64,000 nucleotides of DNA from Vibrio algivorus (GTDB lineage Bacteria > Pseudomonadota > Gammaproteobacteria > Enterobacterales > Vibrionaceae): contig NZ_AP018679.1 of the NCBI RefSeq assembly GCF_002218005.2, forward strand, positions 310,001 to 374,000, given 5' to 3'. Made by a program: the position numbers and the translations under genes. The notes under the pieces were generated by a model, which worked only from the letters and a program-made list of their open reading frames with translations, was not told where the DNA came from and did not search any database. Of the stretch, positions 25,622 through 33,979 are shown in pieces (the stretch's first letter is position 1; each line of letters begins with the position of its first letter).

Positions 25622-25912
25622 CTAAAAATTTTTTCTTGTGGCGTTTCTAAGCTCATCAATTTTGATAAACAGATCATCGATTTTATGTTTGTAGCTTGGC
25701 GTTTTAGCGAATACTTTGAGCGCTTTATTGTACTCAATCATGAGTTGTTTTTGAGTGTCAAAACTTGCTTCGTCTAGCTTTAACTTTTCTTCTAAAGCTT
25801 GAATTTTTTGCTCAATTTCTTCGGCAGTGAACGCATCGATTGGTGCGCCTTTTGAGGCATGTTGAGCCGGATTAGGTTTTGTCTGAAACATGGATTGGAT
25901 CATTTTAAACAT
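25622..25912 (-). CDS. Unidentified 96-residue protein in PTS operon
   Basis: A short soluble protein rich in Lys, Glu and Ala. Residues 28-75 (AEEIEQKIQALEEKLKLDEA and following) are predicted helical and possibly coiled coil. There is no signal peptide or membrane segment. It is placed between the aldolase (60 bases upstream) and IIA (seven bases downstream) on the same strand, so it is certainly expressed with the sugar operon. I do not recognise a family; an adaptor or regulator role would be a guess. Confidence 0.65.
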   Translation of the reverse strand: MFKMIQSMFQTKPNPAQHASKGAPIDAFTAEEIEQKIQALEEKLKLDEASFDTQKQLMIEYNKALKVFAKTPSYKHKIDDLFIKIDELRNATRKNF

Positions 25913-25972
25913 AATTATTCCTTAATCAGCTGCCAGATTAACTGGCAGCTATGACTCTGTGTTGGCTTAGAA

Positions 25973-26815
25973 TTATTGGAACAGCTGAATTTTTTGTTTA
26001 AGAACTTCTTGTACCGCATTATTCGCTGGGATTAAGAATTTACGTACACTGTCATCCACTTTGCCTTCTGCACAGGTCTTTTGCACATTACCTACCCACT
26101 GAACATTCATTTCCGTACCTACGTTCACTTTTTCAATTCCGCTAGCGACAACCAAACGCATGTCTTCATCGCTTACTCCTGTGCCTCCATGCAGTACTAG
26201 TGGTGTTTTAGTTAACTGAGTTATTCGGTTTAGTAATTCATGTTGAATGTTGGTTTTTGCAGTATATGAACCATGTACTGTGCCAATTGAAATCGCTAGC
26301 ATATCGACATTTGTGCCATCAACAAAAGCTTGGACTTCTTCTGGTGTTGTAAATGCGATATCGCTTTCTGCAACTGCTTTGCCATCTTCACTACCACCAA
26401 TTGCGCCTAACTCTCCTTCCACTGTGACATTTCGAGGATGAGCATATTCGATGACAATTTTAGTATTAGCGATGTTCTCTTCTAAAGGTAAGTGTGAGCC
26501 ATCGTACATAACAGAGCTGAAGCCTGTGTCTATTGCTTTTTTAATATCGTCAATATTTGAACAGTGATCTAAATGTAAACAAGCTGGCACATCTAATGTT
26601 TTGGAAAGAGACTTAATTGAATCCACAATCAACTCATAGCCTAAAAATTGAGCGGTCCCGGTTGAGATTTGGATCATCAATGGTGAGTTTGTCTCTTTCG
26701 CGGCCTTAAAGAATGCTGGTAACATTTCTAAACAGTGAAGATTAAATGAGCCAATAGCTTGGAATTTTCTTTCTTTTGCAATAGCTCTTAACTCAGTGAA
26801 GTTATACAGTTTCAT
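25973..26815 (-). CDS. Class II ketose-bisphosphate aldolase
   Basis: The 280-residue zinc aldolase has HLDHC (catalytic Asp83, zinc ligand His84), GTVHG with zinc ligand His181, and LHGGTG with zinc ligand His209. Members split fructose- or tagatose-1,6-bisphosphate and relatives into dihydroxyacetone phosphate and an aldehyde. Length is typical of the GatY/KbaY/FbaA short class. Its start overlaps the IIC stop by 14 bases. With the phosphofructokinase-like gene in the same operon, it is probably the final splitting step. Confidence 0.9.
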   Translation of the reverse strand: MKLYNFTELRAIAKERKFQAIGSFNLHCLEMLPAFFKAAKETNSPLMIQISTGTAQFLGYELIVDSIKSLSKTLDVPACLHLDHCSNIDDIKKAIDTGFSSVMYDGSHLPLEENIANTKIVIEYAHPRNVTVEGELGAIGGSEDGKAVAESDIAFTTPEEVQAFVDGTNVDMLAISIGTVHGSYTAKTNIQHELLNRITQLTKTPLVLHGGTGVSDEDMRLVVASGIEKVNVGTEMNVQWVGNVQKTCAEGKVDDSVRKFLIPANNAVQEVLKQKIQLFQ

Positions 26816-28175
26816 TTGTTAATTCCTTTTGTTTAGTTTCATTATTGATACTACGGTGAACAAAATATGTAATGGCGATGATGAAAGCGGTGAATAGGAC
26901 GACAAAGGTCCAATTTCCGTTGAAGGCATTGCCAAGTAATAAGCCCGTCGATATGACATCTGAGTCGCTAAAGGTCACTCCAACAAAGCCATAGCTTTCA
27001 AGTAATGGAATTAAGATTGCAGGTAGGAAGGTAATAAATAATCCATGGATTACTCCACCAATAATCGCACCTCTTCTACCTCCCATAGCATTTCCGAAAA
27101 TACCTGCGGTGCCACCAGCAAAGAAGTTCGTCAATAGGCCAGGCAAGATCATCGCGAGACCAAACATAGGGAACACAAGCATCCCAATAATCGAACCAAC
27201 GGTTGTCGATAAGAAACCGACGATGACGGCATTTGGTGAATATGGAAAGAGCACTGGGCAATCAAGAGCGGGTTTGGCATCTGGCACAAGTTTCATCGCA
27301 ATCCCACGGAATGCAGGTACAAGCTCATTCAGCAATAGACGGACCCCTGCGTATAGAACAAACACGCCTGCAACAAAGGTAATAGATTGCATAAAGGCAT
27401 ACATAAGGTAATTAATGCCATTTGCCATAGGTGCGATGTATTCTGGGCCAGCTACAACTGCTGGAATAAGGTACATAGGAACCATCACTACAGCCATTGA
27501 TAAATATGTATCATTTAAAAATTTGAAACCATCCGGAAGCTCGATATCTTCAATAGACTTTGAATTTTTGCCAACGACTTTGGCGACTGCGGCTTGTACT
27601 AAATAACCGATAGTGCAGAAGTGACCTAAGGCAACGTCATCCGATTCAGTAATCTTTCTTACAATTGGTTGAGCGATTGCAGGCATGACAACCGCCATGA
27701 TCCCACCAAATATTCCACCAGTTAAAATCAGAGGTAGGCCTGTTAAACCTGCTTTGTAACCAATGACAGCCCCAATCGTTGCCATCCATAAAAGCGCCTG
27801 TCCAGTTAGGAAGATGTACTTCCAAGGTGTTAGGCGAGCAATAATGATATTGGTAATGAAAATAACGAGTAGCGTGAGTGCGACTTCTGAGCCTAGCTCT
27901 CGATTTGCGAGGCCAGCAATGGCAGCTACATCGGTAATGTAACCAGTCATGCCAAAACCATGAGTAAATATTTGGTTTAAGAAGGTCAAGGTCTCAACAA
28001 TAATATTGATTCCCGCCATCATGACTAAAAAACCTAGTAAAGTTTTAAATGTACCTTCGACTGTTTTACCAAAGGATTTTTTTTGTAGTATTAAACCAAG
28101 CATTGCTATAAATGCAATTAATATAGATGCTTGACCTAATAGGTCATGGATTATGAAGTTAAAAAAAGTGTTCAT
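26802..28175 (-). CDS. PTS EIIC component (ascorbate/galactitol superfamily)
   Basis: The 457-residue membrane permease has about eleven hydrophobic segments and features of the UlaA/SgaT-GatC family (PF03611), such as VRLLLNELVPAFRGIA and FPYSPNAVIVGF near residues 325-336. It imports the sugar while IIB phosphorylates it. It could be ascorbate-, galactitol- or ketose-specific; the neighbouring kinase and aldolase point to a ketose or hexitol rather than ascorbate. It lies 38 bases after the IIB gene. Confidence 0.85.
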   Translation of the reverse strand: MNTFFNFIIHDLLGQASILIAFIAMLGLILQKKSFGKTVEGTFKTLLGFLVMMAGINIIVETLTFLNQIFTHGFGMTGYITDVAAIAGLANRELGSEVALTLLVIFITNIIIARLTPWKYIFLTGQALLWMATIGAVIGYKAGLTGLPLILTGGIFGGIMAVVMPAIAQPIVRKITESDDVALGHFCTIGYLVQAAVAKVVGKNSKSIEDIELPDGFKFLNDTYLSMAVVMVPMYLIPAVVAGPEYIAPMANGINYLMYAFMQSITFVAGVFVLYAGVRLLLNELVPAFRGIAMKLVPDAKPALDCPVLFPYSPNAVIVGFLSTTVGSIIGMLVFPMFGLAMILPGLLTNFFAGGTAGIFGNAMGGRRGAIIGGVIHGLFITFLPAILIPLLESYGFVGVTFSDSDVISTGLLLGNAFNGNWTFVVLFTAFIIAITYFVHRSINNETKQKELTNETV

Positions 28176-28213
28176 AGAAACCTCTATGTTTTATTTTTTA
28201 TTAGGATTTTTAA

Positions 28214-28501
28214 TTACATCTTTAAAAAAGGAGTAAGTTTTTCTTCTATTTCTTTTTTATCAGTTAGCTTATTTAAAGATATTATTTTTGAAGATTGATT
28301 CTCTGTGGCGTCAGAGCTTAAAACATCAGCAAATGTTTTCTGAGTTAAAATTACATCGTAGTCAAATGCACTTGCACCAGATACATCCGTATGATCAATA
28401 GTGAAATCCACCCCTAATTTCTTTAACACAGTTTTTGCGCTCATTTCTATTGCAAAACTAGAGCCTAAGCCACATCCACAGACACAAAGTACTTTAATCA
28501 T
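28214..28501 (-). CDS. PTS EIIB component (lactose/ascorbate/galactitol type)
   Basis: The 95-residue cytoplasmic protein begins MIKVLCVCGCGLGSSF; Cys8, preceding GxGxGSS, is the expected phosphoacceptor. The length matches UlaB/GatB-type IIB. It receives phosphate from the IIA of this operon and phosphorylates the incoming sugar. It starts 16 bases after the phosphofructokinase-like gene ends. Confidence 0.87.
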   Translation of the reverse strand: MIKVLCVCGCGLGSSFAIEMSAKTVLKKLGVDFTIDHTDVSGASAFDYDVILTQKTFADVLSSDATENQSSKIISLNKLTDKKEIEEKLTPFLKM

Positions 28502-28517
28502 GTTATATCCTTTTTTA

Positions 28518-29498
28518 TTAGATTATTTTTAGTTCTTTAGCTAATTTTACATAGTGATCTTCCTTTTCTTTTTTTCTCCTTTGTATACTTGATAAATCAA
28601 TAGGTATTGCTTTATTACTAGAATTGATAATTATGGCTTTATTATTAAGTCCCGATTCCAGGCATCGGATAACCTCTTTTGCCATGATGGTTCCTTGATA
28701 TATTTCTTCACAGCAAGGTTCACCTGAACGTAAACTAAATCCCATGATCGCTTTTCTAATTCTTGTGCAAACAAGTGGTTCGATATTTTTAATAACGGTA
28801 TCAACGGCACCTTGAAATCCAGGAAAGTATTCTTTGGTATACCCTTCAGAGCACAGAATAATGACGGAGTTTTGAACCTTAAGTAATTGATTTATTTTAT
28901 TTGCTAAGTCTTCATTCGTAATAGGGTATTCAGGGATTAATGCAATATCGGCATTGGACTTTATTGATGATTGTAATGTCAGTTCCCCTGAGTAAGCCCC
29001 TAGTAATTCAATCATAAAAATTCGGTTAGGAAGTGCTCGTCCAGTCATTCTAAGTTTTTGCACTTCGATTCTTATTTGCTCACAAGCTGTTGCAAATCCG
29101 ATGGTGTATTCACTACCACTCACATCGTTATCGATAGTCATTCCTACACCGAAGCAATTAATCCCATAAAGAGATAATTTATTTAAAAACTGTAGAGAAC
29201 CATCACCGCCAGCTAATATAAAAGCATCGATTTTAATTTTGTTGAGATTTTTCACTATTTTAATGTATTCATCTTCGATGGGTTTATTTTTAGTTCTTCC
29301 TGATTTTAATATCGGCATTGCTGAGGATGCATAATCAACTAGATCACAATAATTGGTTTTCTTAACCTTATTTTTTATTAGGCCATTTATTCCTCCGTCA
29401 TAAAGGAATATTTCTGCTTCTGTGAGTCTCGCTATTTGTAATAGGAAGTTATTTATACCAACGGCATCTCCACCACTGATTGCTATTGCTATTTTCAT
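28518..29498 (-). CDS. Divergent phosphofructokinase-like sugar-phosphate kinase
   Basis: The 326-residue protein is a clear PfkA relative: SGGDAVGIN near 8-16, ATP-site GGDGS (97-101) and TIDND with catalytic Asp123 (Asp127 in E. coli PfkA). Sugar-binding Arg162, Glu222, Arg243 and Arg252 of E. coli are kept (Arg159, Glu218, Arg248, Arg257). His249, however, is Phe254, Met169 is Leu166 and the MGR arginine is Ala168. It is therefore probably a kinase for a sugar phosphate other than fructose-6-phosphate. It is the first gene of the PTS operon, upstream of IIB, IIC and the aldolase. Confidence 0.82.
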   Translation of the reverse strand: MKIAIAISGGDAVGINNFLLQIARLTEAEIFLYDGGINGLIKNKVKKTNYCDLVDYASSAMPILKSGRTKNKPIEDEYIKIVKNLNKIKIDAFILAGGDGSLQFLNKLSLYGINCFGVGMTIDNDVSGSEYTIGFATACEQIRIEVQKLRMTGRALPNRIFMIELLGAYSGELTLQSSIKSNADIALIPEYPITNEDLANKINQLLKVQNSVIILCSEGYTKEYFPGFQGAVDTVIKNIEPLVCTRIRKAIMGFSLRSGEPCCEEIYQGTIMAKEVIRCLESGLNNKAIIINSSNKAIPIDLSSIQRRKKEKEDHYVKLAKELKII

Positions 29499-29624
29499 AA
29501 TCCCTCCTAACTGTTGATGTATTAATTTTGGCTTTTATCGGGATTATTTTTTTGAATTAAATCACATAATTGATCTAGGTTATCACCATATTCGACTGTG
29601 ATTTAAAAAATCAATGCTTAATTT

Positions 29625-29640
29625 TGTGACCTTCATCACT
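29625..29640. promoter_or_regulatory. Predicted CRP site upstream of the PTS operon
   Basis: TGTGA-CCTTCA-TCACT at 29625-29640 matches the CRP consensus TGTGA-N6-TCACA in nine of ten half-site bases. It lies about 130 bases before the phosphofructokinase-like gene, in the 315-base gap after the RpiR gene, and fits catabolite control of a PTS operon. A second TGTGA lies nearby at 29597-29601. No other feature was seen in this gap. Confidence 0.6.
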
Positions 29641-29813
29641 TATTCTTGTTGTTATAATTTAATTAAGCTGTTGTTTATTAATGTTTATTTTAATTTTGAG
29701 GTTTTTTATGAAATAGGATATTTATTGAATTTTAATATTAGGTTCATATTGTGATGGGAGTAACATTTATTCGGGGGAGATGATTTGACGGGGTAATAAA
29801 GTTTGTGCTCTAT

Positions 29814-30629
29814 CTATTCTAATTCGTCTAACTCTCTATATAGATTCGACACGAGAACACTTTGTGTATTTGCCTGTTGCCCTAAATACCGGTAAATGTG
29901 GTTACTTAGAAAGGATACAATAGCCATTGGGGTTGAATAGCTGTCTAGAGGTTCTTGAGTATTCATGGGGCATAGCAGAAAGTAACGGCATTGTTGGGCA
30001 TATTTTTGCCCTGATTGGTCTGAAATCAATAAATGATTATAGGGCTTTAGGTAGGAAAGAAGGCTATTAAAGCTTTTCGTGCGACGCCTAATACCAAATA
30101 AAATGATGAAGTCGTCTTCTGTGATATCAACGAGCTCTTCACTTACAGTCTGGCCGGCGACAGGTACAACAATGACATTGTTTCTGCATTGCAGCAGTTG
30201 TTGTCTAAAATGTAAGGCAACAGGATAGTTATTTCTATAACCTACGATAACGACCTTTCTGGCTTTGGCTATGCCTTCAACGATGTTGGTTATATCGAGC
30301 TCTTCGAGTTGTTCATTGAGTTTATAGAGCGCAGCAATATCGGCTTGTAAGATATTGCTGATCTCTGATTGAATGATCATTGGAACGCCTTGCTCTCTGA
30401 CATTCAATAATTCATTTCTCAGCTCTTGATGGTTTTCATACCCCAGCTTTCTTACGAAGCGGCTTACGGTTGCTTTTGAAACCTCACAATATTGAGCAAT
30501 TTCATTCGTAGACTGAATGAGTAGTTGCTCTGGGTTCGATTGAATATAATCTGCAACCTTTGTGTGCCCACTACTGAAATCGCCATAAGCTTCTTGAATT
30601 TTAAGCTTTAAGTTTATATAACGTTCCAT
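29814..30629 (-). CDS. RpiR-family transcriptional regulator
   Basis: The 271-residue protein has an N-terminal HTH_6 domain (about 5-80; IAQYCEVSKATVSRFVRKLGY) and a C-terminal SIS domain (about 110-250) that in this family binds a sugar or amino sugar phosphate. Its ATG lies four bases after the ABC ATPase gene ends, so it is the last gene of the ABC operon, while also lying just upstream of the PTS operon on the same strand. It may control either or both. Confidence 0.87.
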   Translation of the reverse strand: MERYINLKLKIQEAYGDFSSGHTKVADYIQSNPEQLLIQSTNEIAQYCEVSKATVSRFVRKLGYENHQELRNELLNVREQGVPMIIQSEISNILQADIAALYKLNEQLEELDITNIVEGIAKARKVVIVGYRNNYPVALHFRQQLLQCRNNVIVVPVAGQTVSEELVDITEDDFIILFGIRRRTKSFNSLLSYLKPYNHLLISDQSGQKYAQQCRYFLLCPMNTQEPLDSYSTPMAIVSFLSNHIYRYLGQQANTQSVLVSNLYRELDELE

Positions 30630-30633
30630 AGGT

Positions 30634-31362
30634 TTATAACACGGCAGATAAGAAGTTTTGTAATTCAGATGTCTGCGGGCTAGCGAATATTTTTTTACTA
30701 TCGCCCATTTCCCACACTTTACCTTGATTCATAAACACGACTTTATCACCGACATCACGTGCAAAATTCATTTCATGAGTTACAAGAATAAGCGTCATTC
30801 CTTCTTTTTTTAGTTGCTCTAGGACTTTGAGAACTTCACCCACAAGCTCAGGATCGAGCGCAGAGGTAATTTCATCGCATAATAAAACCTTAGGTGACAT
30901 TGCCAGCGAACGAGCAATAGCCACTCGCTGTTGCTGTCCCCCTGATAAGCTGGTCGGGAAAGCATCAAATTTGTCCCCGAGCCCTACTTTTTGCAGTAGT
31001 CCTTGCGCAGTCAATTTGGCATCTTTATCTGATTTATTTAATACTAACTTTTGTGCCAGCATGACATTTTCGCCAACTGTCATATGAGGGAAAAGGTTAA
31101 AGTTTTGAAACACCATACCCACACTACGACTAAGTTCTCGGAGCTTGTGTTCGTCATTTTCAACTGCCTGACTATCGACAATAATCGCACCTTCTTGAAA
31201 CTCTTCGAGCCCATTAATGCACCTTAAAAGTGTACTTTTTCCAGACCCACTTCGCCCAATGATAGAGATCACCTCACCTGGCTCAATTTTTAAATCCACA
31301 CCTTTTAAAACATGGTTGTCGCCATAAAATTTATGGACTTTATCAATACTAACGAGAGGCAT
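30634..31362 (-). CDS. Polar amino acid ABC transporter ATPase
   Basis: 242 residues from the ATG at 31362, which has GGAG upstream and gives the usual length for GlnQ/HisP-type ATPases. The frame runs open to 31467 but that part overlaps the preceding permease. It has Walker A GRSGSGKST (34-42), signature LSGGQ, Walker B VLLCDE and VTHEM with the switch histidine. It overlaps the upstream permease by 14 bases. It drives import by the neighbouring permeases. Confidence 0.93.
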   Translation of the reverse strand: MPLVSIDKVHKFYGDNHVLKGVDLKIEPGEVISIIGRSGSGKSTLLRCINGLEEFQEGAIIVDSQAVENDEHKLRELSRSVGMVFQNFNLFPHMTVGENVMLAQKLVLNKSDKDAKLTAQGLLQKVGLGDKFDAFPTSLSGGQQQRVAIARSLAMSPKVLLCDEITSALDPELVGEVLKVLEQLKKEGMTLILVTHEMNFARDVGDKVVFMNQGKVWEMGDSKKIFASPQTSELQNFLSAVL

Positions 31363-31999
31363 AATTTTTTGACTCCAAGTGACGAGCAAATAAAGAAAGA
31401 GGGAAACAAATAACAAAGTATAAAATTGCAACCATGGCGAAAACTTTAAATGGTTGAAAGGTTGCATTGTTTAGCATGGTGCCAGCTTTGGTGAGTTCGA
31501 CAAATCCAATAATGGAAGCTAGCGCGGTTCCTTTTACGATTTGGACAGAAAAGCCAACGGTGGATGGAATAGCCATCCGCCATGCTTGAGGCACAATGAC
31601 GTAGCGCATGGTTTGGGTATAAGTTAATCCAATAGTTCGACAGGCCTCCCATTGTCCTTTTGGTAGTGACTCAATACACCCTCTCCATATGTCATGAAGG
31701 AATGCGGCACTAAAGAGTGTTAAAGATAAAATAGCTGCGGTCCATGCACTGACTTCGATACCAATCAGTGATAAGCCAAAAAAAGCTAAAAACATTTGCA
31801 TTAATAATGGTGTACCTTGGAATATTTCGACATAAATATTAATTATCCAGTTAAACATTGGGCGTTTTAATGAACGAATAAAAGTTAATGTAGCCCCTAG
31901 TAATCCACCTAAAAGAAAAGCCAAAAGAGATAACAATAGTGTCCATCGAGCGGCAAACAATAAGTTTCTTAATATGTCCCAGTCAGTAAATGAAGTCAT
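31349..31999 (-). CDS. Polar amino acid ABC transporter permease (second)
   Basis: 216 residues with about five membrane segments and a His/Glu/Gln-type permease layout. LLFAARWTLLLSLLAF is the N-terminal segment; the ATPase-contact region includes ESLPKGQWEACRTIGLT (about residues 110-126). It pairs with the other permease nine bases upstream and forms the membrane pore of an amino acid importer. Confidence 0.92.
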   Translation of the reverse strand: MTSFTDWDILRNLLFAARWTLLLSLLAFLLGGLLGATLTFIRSLKRPMFNWIINIYVEIFQGTPLLMQMFLAFFGLSLIGIEVSAWTAAILSLTLFSAAFLHDIWRGCIESLPKGQWEACRTIGLTYTQTMRYVIVPQAWRMAIPSTVGFSVQIVKGTALASIIGFVELTKAGTMLNNATFQPFKVFAMVAILYFVICFPLSLFARHLESKNYASR

Positions 32000-32008
32000 A
32001 GTCAGTCC

Positions 32009-32677
32009 TTATGATAATGCTGGATTTTTAAACATAATGCGTTTTAGTCCATAGAAAACTTGGCGCATGGCTATGGATAAAAAGAGATAAATAGTTGCTG
32101 TTAATATGTAGGATTCAAAACTTAAAAAGCTTCTAGATTGTACAAAGTTGGCAGCAAAGGTTAGGTCTTCCACTGAAATCTGCGACAGTACAGCGGAGCC
32201 CAACATTACAATAATGCACTGACTAACAATTGCGCTATAAACCTTTTGAAAGGCTGGTGGTAGCACGATACGAATGAATATTTGTCGTTTTGTTAGGCCG
32301 AGTGTTCTTCCAGCTTCCCATTGGCCCTTTGGGGTTGCTTGAATGCCTGAACGAATAATTTCAGCACTATAGGCGCCGAGGTTGATCACCATTGCAATAA
32401 CCCCAGCTTGCCATGCCGATAGCTTGATCCCTAAAGTCGGTAGCCCAAAGAAGATAAAAAAGAGTTGCACAATAAAAGGCGTATTCCTGATCACTTCAAT
32501 GTAGCTTGCAGCAAACCCTGACAGTAGTTTTGTCTTGCTTGTTCTTGCTGTCGCTAAACTTGTACCGAGTAATAACCCTAAACACGTGGATAAAACGGTT
32601 ATTTCGATAGTAGTTAACATTCCAGAGAAAAACTCAGGTAAATATGGCCATAAACTTTGGAAATCAAGCTGATACAT
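32009..32677 (-). CDS. Polar amino acid ABC transporter permease (first)
   Basis: 222 residues, five or so membrane segments, and the family's ATPase-contact motif SGIQATPKGQWEAGRTLGLT (about 118-137). It resembles GlnP/HisM-type permeases. It starts 16 bases after the binding-protein gene and is followed at nine bases by the second permease. Confidence 0.92.
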   Translation of the reverse strand: MYQLDFQSLWPYLPEFFSGMLTTIEITVLSTCLGLLLGTSLATARTSKTKLLSGFAASYIEVIRNTPFIVQLFFIFFGLPTLGIKLSAWQAGVIAMVINLGAYSAEIIRSGIQATPKGQWEAGRTLGLTKRQIFIRIVLPPAFQKVYSAIVSQCIIVMLGSAVLSQISVEDLTFAANFVQSRSFLSFESYILTATIYLFLSIAMRQVFYGLKRIMFKNPALS

Positions 32678-32693
32678 GAAACCTCCTAATTCG

Positions 32694-33485
32694 TTACATT
32701 AATTCCACTGGGAAGGAGGCTTTTAACCATTTTTGAGAGAGGGTTTCGAACTCGCCATCAGTTTTAGCTTTAGCAATGATCTGATTAATCTGCTGAACAA
32801 AATCCTTTTCGCCTTTTTTAACACCAATGTAGCAAGGTGAATTTTTTAGCATGAATTTGGTTTCAGGCGCTTTGTCTGGATAACGAGTTGCGATTTCAGT
32901 GATGACTAAGTTACCTGTAGCGATTAATGAAACTTGACCTGATAGATAAGCAGATAATGTCGCATTGTTGTCTTCAAAACGCTTGATGGTGACATCTGAA
33001 CCTACAATTTTAGATAGTTCAATATCTTCAACCGAGCCGCGTGTTACACCGACGGTTTTACTTTTTAGCTCTTCGGCTGATTTTACTTCTTCACCTGAAG
33101 CACCGAATACACCAAGGAAAAATGGCGCATAAGCATCTGTGAAATCAATGGCTTTTTCTCGCTCAGGGTTTTTACCTAGGCTTGAAATGACAAGATCGAC
33201 TTTATCTGTTTGTAGGTAAGGAATGCGGTTTGCACTAGTCACGGGAATGAGTTTTAGCTTTACGTCCAAGGCTTCTGCTAGATATTGCGCCGTATCAATA
33301 TCGTACCCTTGTGGTTTTAGGTCTGTACCAACGGATCCAAAAGGAGGGAAGTCTTGTGGTACTGCCACAATCAATTCACCACGTTTTTTGATATCACTGA
33401 GCTTGTCTGCATGAGCAAACATAGACATTAAAGAAAAGAGAGTTGCCAATAAGGCTAAAGTGAGTTTGTTTGAAATGAGTTTCAT
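32694..33485 (-). CDS. Amino acid ABC transporter periplasmic binding protein
   Basis: 263 residues with a signal peptide (ALLATLFSLMSMFAHA, cleavage near 26) and the SBP_bac_3 fold: GELIVAVPQDFPPFG, GYDIDTAQYLAEAL, DLVISSLGKNPEREKAIDFT and KTVGVTRGSVED. These are typical of glutamine/glutamate/cystine or polar amino acid receptors. It has a good AGGAAGACC before the ATG and is first in the operon SBP-permease-permease-ATPase-RpiR. The ligand cannot be read from sequence. Confidence 0.92.
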   Translation of the reverse strand: MKLISNKLTLALLATLFSLMSMFAHADKLSDIKKRGELIVAVPQDFPPFGSVGTDLKPQGYDIDTAQYLAEALDVKLKLIPVTSANRIPYLQTDKVDLVISSLGKNPEREKAIDFTDAYAPFFLGVFGASGEEVKSAEELKSKTVGVTRGSVEDIELSKIVGSDVTIKRFEDNNATLSAYLSGQVSLIATGNLVITEIATRYPDKAPETKFMLKNSPCYIGVKKGEKDFVQQINQIIAKAKTDGEFETLSQKWLKASFPVELM

Positions 33486-33850
33486 GTTGGTCTTCCTTAA
33501 TCAATGTGAAACGAATGATTCACCTGTAATATTAAAAGCAACAATTGTGCCATCATGAAAATGAATGAGGTTTAAGGTTAGTATTGAGGTATGACGTGAC
33601 GTGGTGTGTTATTTTTGGTGCAGTTTGTATAATACTGGTGCAATTTAGATGTTTCAGAGTACATAAAAAATGCTAGTGAGACGATATCGGTACGTTGACA
33701 ATATTAGAAGGTAATAGAGTGGGCTTAGTTATTTTTAAATATGGTGTAGCCTTATAGTCATTTCGAATCAATCTCAATTAGAACAAAGGTTGTATGTAAG
33801 AATGAATCAATAATTTTGTTTGAGGCGTTCAGAGGAAACCTGCGAATAGC

Positions 33851-33885
33851 CCCCGATATATCCTAGTGTATCGGGGACTTTTTAT
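33851..33885 (+). terminator. Orphan plus-strand terminator in a 494-base gap
   Basis: CCCCGATA (33851-33858) and TATCGGGG (33869-33876) form a perfect stem followed by ACTTTTTA on the plus strand. No plus-strand gene was seen before it; the gap (33486-33979) lies between minus-strand genes. It could end a small RNA, or be a relic. TTGACA near 33695 has no convincing -10 partner. The rest of the gap shows nothing else I can name. Confidence 0.6.
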
Positions 33886-33979
33886 CTGGGCTTTAAGGCC
33901 TTAATTCATGCATATTAGTTAAGTATGGCTTCGGTCTTTTGAAGAGTGTTAATATCAAACAACGTTGTCACATATTTAA

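Noticed and set aside
25177..25737. Longer start for the PTS IIA gene
   Set aside because: The extra 41 residues overlap the 96-residue gene in another frame and do not resemble an EIIA N-terminus.
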